This document shows positions 61,756 through 64,000 of a DNA stretch of 64,000 bases, one piece after another (position 1 is the stretch's first letter; the number at the start of each line of letters is the position of its first letter). Position numbers and translations under genes: made by a program. The stretch is taken from the NCBI RefSeq assembly GCF_022539505.1, contig NC_061511.1, positions 38,615,144 to 38,679,143 of the forward strand, in the 5' to 3' direction. Source of the stretch: Lolium rigidum. Lineage: Eukaryota; Streptophyta; Magnoliopsida; Poales; Poaceae. Under the pieces are notes generated by a model. It was not told the DNA's origin, made no database searches, and saw nothing but the letters and a program-made list of their open reading frames with translations.

Positions 61756-62440
61756 TCAAATCAGACGTCGCCCTCCTTCCCTATGTCCCGCAAAATCCCC
61801 TCGTCCTCTCTTTCCCGTGGTGTGATACCCTAGGATGGCTGGCGCCGCCGCCCCTGCCCCCGCCACCTGCAGTCCACCGCTCAATAATTTCTCTCCTCCT
61901 ACCACCGCCGGCCCCCGACGCCGCCCAACGCCCTCCAATATCGGCGCCATCAACCTCATGGCCGTGGGCGACAACTCCACCGTCGTAGACTCGTAGTCCC
62001 CTCATCGGTGCTGTCGCCGGGGTCGTCAAGTGCCGCCTTCCTAGGTGATGTAACATCGTCCCTTCCAGCTTCTCCATTGTGGCACCCGGCTTCGAAGCCG
62101 TCCGTCCCTCACGGTTGGTCAACATCACGCTTGTCATCTTTGAAGCGCGGGGTTCAACGCGCATGATCGAGGCTTCCGTCGTCACGGACGACTTTGAAGC
62201 CGACAAGCGAGGCGCCAGCGTCACCATCTTCGTCTCCACTCTCCAAGAACGACGTCTTCGCCGACCCCGCCATCGATCGCCTCCAGTATATCCCCGCCGA
62301 CGGCAAGGCCGTCGTGCTGCGCTTCTACGTGATGCACTTCCATGTAAACTTGTCCTCCCCCGCATGCGCCCAGTCCTCCAAGCGCCGCCACGGCCTGTGC
62401 ATTCTCCGCCCAAAATCTCGGTAACCGATTACTGAGAGGG
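61756..62440 (+). pseudogene. Unidentified coding-like fragment, GC-rich, frameshifted
   Basis: On the plus strand, a frame from 62079 gives VNITLVIFEARGSTRMIEAS followed by VVTDDFEADKRGASVTIFVS. A second frame, from about 62233, continues KNDVFADPAIDRLQYIPADG and KAVVLRFYVMHFHVNLSS. The two halves abut at a probable one-base shift near 62240-62255 and read as a single globular, non-low-complexity protein segment of about 90 residues. I do not recognise the family. GC content is far above the flanks, as in many grass exons. It could be a captured exon in a transposon or a decayed gene; minus-strand frames over the same DNA look compositionally worse. Confidence 0.35.
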
Positions 62441-63560
62441 GGTGAGATCGCACAAGACACGCATGGGGAGGTCGTTGCCCGAGATCCCCGACCGGTGGTG
62501 GCTATTCTTCCATCGCAATCCACTGAAATCCCTATCGGATGTGAACGAGCTTCCCTTTTTTTACCAGTTCTTGATCGCATCCTGCTGCCGCGCACCGAGT
62601 TCTTAGTTTTCTGATCCAGAGCGTCACGGCAAGTCCATCCCAAATATGCATCGGCAGGTTGGAGCAGACGCGGGCCGAGCCTGCCACATGAGCTTGGCAA
62701 CACTACACCTCGATCTGATTTTTCGTCACCTAAACCTGAGGTGATTTCCCTTCTAAAGGCCCACTCTCAATGATCTGTATATCAACTGCCAACTTATACG
62801 TTTACAAAGTATGCATGCCATAGCTCATATACTGAAAACTTAGCCAAAAAGAAAATAGAATAACACGCCCCCGTTGATGTCTGTCCATATAATGCAGGTA
62901 TCTTCAGAATAATTAATTAGCTAGCTGGACTCTGGAGACATTCTCAACGCTCGGCACATGCATTATTCTGAAGTTTGTATTCTTTCGCTATGCAATACAT
63001 TACTACATATATTTTTATACCAACAACATTACTTACTCCTGAAACCTTGATGTTAGACAAATTAAGTCTAGATGTCTTCTCTTAAGTTCTGGGAATCATG
63101 ATACCATCTGATTTAAGTTACTTAGCCAGGTTGTCATAAAATATATAATATAAGTTTAATTTCGTCATTGTAAATTTTCAGCTGTGAAGGCAACACGGAC
63201 CTCCAAATAGGGAAGCAACATTTAATAATCATCATATTTGCCCTGCTTGGAGTATCACTGTTAGTTGCAGTTCCCCTTCTGTTGCTATGTGTTAGCATGG
63301 AAAATCATTAAGAAGAACTCATCAGAAGGTCAAAGAAGGAAGCCTCTTCTTATTGTGTTATATTTTCTTATAGTGTCTTTTATTAAGTGTGCATGTGTTC
63401 TTAACTCTCTATAACCTTCCTTTGTGACAGATGACCTTAGAAACTCCTGCCTGCATACAAGTTACAGAAGTCAAGCGCACTGTCCTGCGAAATTTTAGAA
63501 TGACATAGGCATCGGTATAAGCTTCAGTCCTCTGTTTGTATAACTCCACATGGAAAGGTA
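62441..63560. other. Intergenic; nothing firmly recognised
   Basis: A 47-codon plus-strand frame starts at 62463 (MGRSLPEIPDRWW) and ends at 62606; it shows no domain. The rest is AT-rich. A weak resemblance to intron/exon junctions near 62900 was not pursued. Confidence 0.4.
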
Positions 63561-63564
63561 ATGA

Positions 63565-64000
63565 GAGCATCTCCACCGGCGCCCCCGATAGCGATTTGGA
63601 GGTCGGGAGCGAAAATGGGCTCGCACCGGTGCGCCCAAACGGCGGCGGCCAATTTTCGAGCCCAATAGAATCTCCGCCGGAAACCCCGTGCCGGCCCCTT
63701 CACCAAGGGCGCGAATCGGGCGCGCCGGCGCCTCGCGAGGCTGAAAATTTTGGGCGTGGGAGCCTCCTGTCAGCCACAAATCCCCAAAATATACATCATC
63801 TCCCCCAAAACCCCGTCCGGCACCGGCACAGTCCATGTTCATGTCTCCGCCGGCATCGGCACCATCCACGTTCATCTCTCCGCCGGCACCGTCGACGTTC
63901 ATGCCTCCCCCGGCGACTGTGGATCCTGTTGCAGCGATGGAGCTGCCGCCCGGGCTCGCCGCCGATGAGGACGTCGTCGAGGTTGAGCCGCCTGTGACCT
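63565..64000 (+). mobile_element. Harbinger-type TIR element, left end (continues beyond window)
   Basis: GAGCATCTCCACCGGCGCCC at 63565 has the GAGCATCTCY start of grass PIF/Harbinger elements and resembles the TIR of the element at 14659. GC-rich DNA follows with paired GGCGC-type motifs, then an ORF that leaves the window. Without the right end the target duplication cannot be tested. Confidence 0.5.
63835..64000 (+). CDS. N-terminus of an unidentified protein, partial at window edge
   Basis: From the ATG at 63835 the frame stays open to the edge (55 codons). The peptide MFMSPPASAPSTFISPPAPS contains a repeated SPP/PPA.STF unit, three times, and then MELPPGLAADEDVVEVEPPV. A Pro/Ser-rich, then acidic start is common in the Myb/SANT-like ORF1 proteins carried by Harbinger elements, which would fit the terminal repeat at 63565. 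No diagnostic domain is in view, so the function is an inference from context. Confidence 0.45.
   Translation, partial: MFMSPPASAPSTFISPPAPSTFMPPPATVDPVAAMELPPGLAADEDVVEVEPPVT

Overview
This window is repeat-dense nuclear DNA from a large-genome grass, most likely a member of the Triticeae (wheat, goatgrass, rye or barley tribe). The reasons are an Angela/BARE/WIS-type Ty1-copia element with 1.8-kb LTRs, two coding CACTA transposons with GC-rich subterminal repeats, L1-type LINEs, Stowaway MITEs starting CTCCCTCCG, and one multi-exon gene with short plant GT-AG introns. There is one assembly gap of 100 N at 24507-24606.

The only convincing host gene is on the minus strand at 17671-22734: a 12-exon TONNEAU2/FASS-type B'' regulatory subunit of protein phosphatase 2A (486 codons, every exon junction in frame, two canonical EF-hand loops). 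Its introns hold a 235-bp Stowaway MITE and a 264-bp tandem duplication. Two diverged segments with a plant snRNA-type upstream element plus TATA spacing lie at about 1977 and 16443 and may be, or may derive from, Pol III small-RNA genes.

Layout. 0-2.6 kb: 5' end of a Ty3/gypsy element (LTR, primer site, gag start), a copia RNase H remnant and a possible small-RNA relic. 2.6-4.4 kb: two LINE 3' fragments with outward-facing 3' ends. 5355-13888: complete copia element on the minus strand with 5-bp target duplication GTAGC, nearly identical LTRs but a dead interior. 14.5-16.1 kb: Stowaway end, an 840-bp Harbinger-type element (TTA duplication) and a LINE remnant. 17.4-22.9 kb: the TON2 gene. 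23.6-24.4 kb: putative TIR element with GC-rich cargo, then the gap with an AP2/ERF fragment on its right. About 25-31.3 kb: CACTA element I (CACTG end, 61-bp tandem array, Transposase_24-like and Ulp1-like coding remnants). 32.4 kb: a Helitron 3' end. 33.6-37.8 kb: broken LINE on the minus strand. 38069-44394: a Mutator-type element (9-bp duplication TTAATTTAG) split by a complete CACTA element II at 38319-44137 (duplication TAC), which carries a TNP2-like transposase lacking its core, a tRNA-like Pol III sequence, and a small ORF with an RNase H1-type hybrid-binding domain plus a membrane segment. About 44.8-52.8 kb: a LINE whose two ORFs are both uninterrupted (1302 and 1243 codons). 52.8-54.1 kb: end of a third CACTA and the 3' end of a Ty3/gypsy element. 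54063-59681: a non-autonomous Ty3/gypsy element with a gag-protease-like ORF and no reverse transcriptase. 59.7-64 kb: AT-rich sequence with short repeats, an unidentified GC-rich coding-like fragment near 62.1 kb, and the start of a Harbinger-type element with an open ORF at the right edge.

The functional picture is one conserved cell-division gene in a nest of transposons. Several of these look non-autonomous (copia 5.4-13.9 kb, CACTA I and II, gypsy 54-59.7 kb) and would depend on proteins made elsewhere. The LINE at 45-52.8 kb is the only element seen here with an intact coding capacity. All family names come from reading motifs by eye; no database search was possible.
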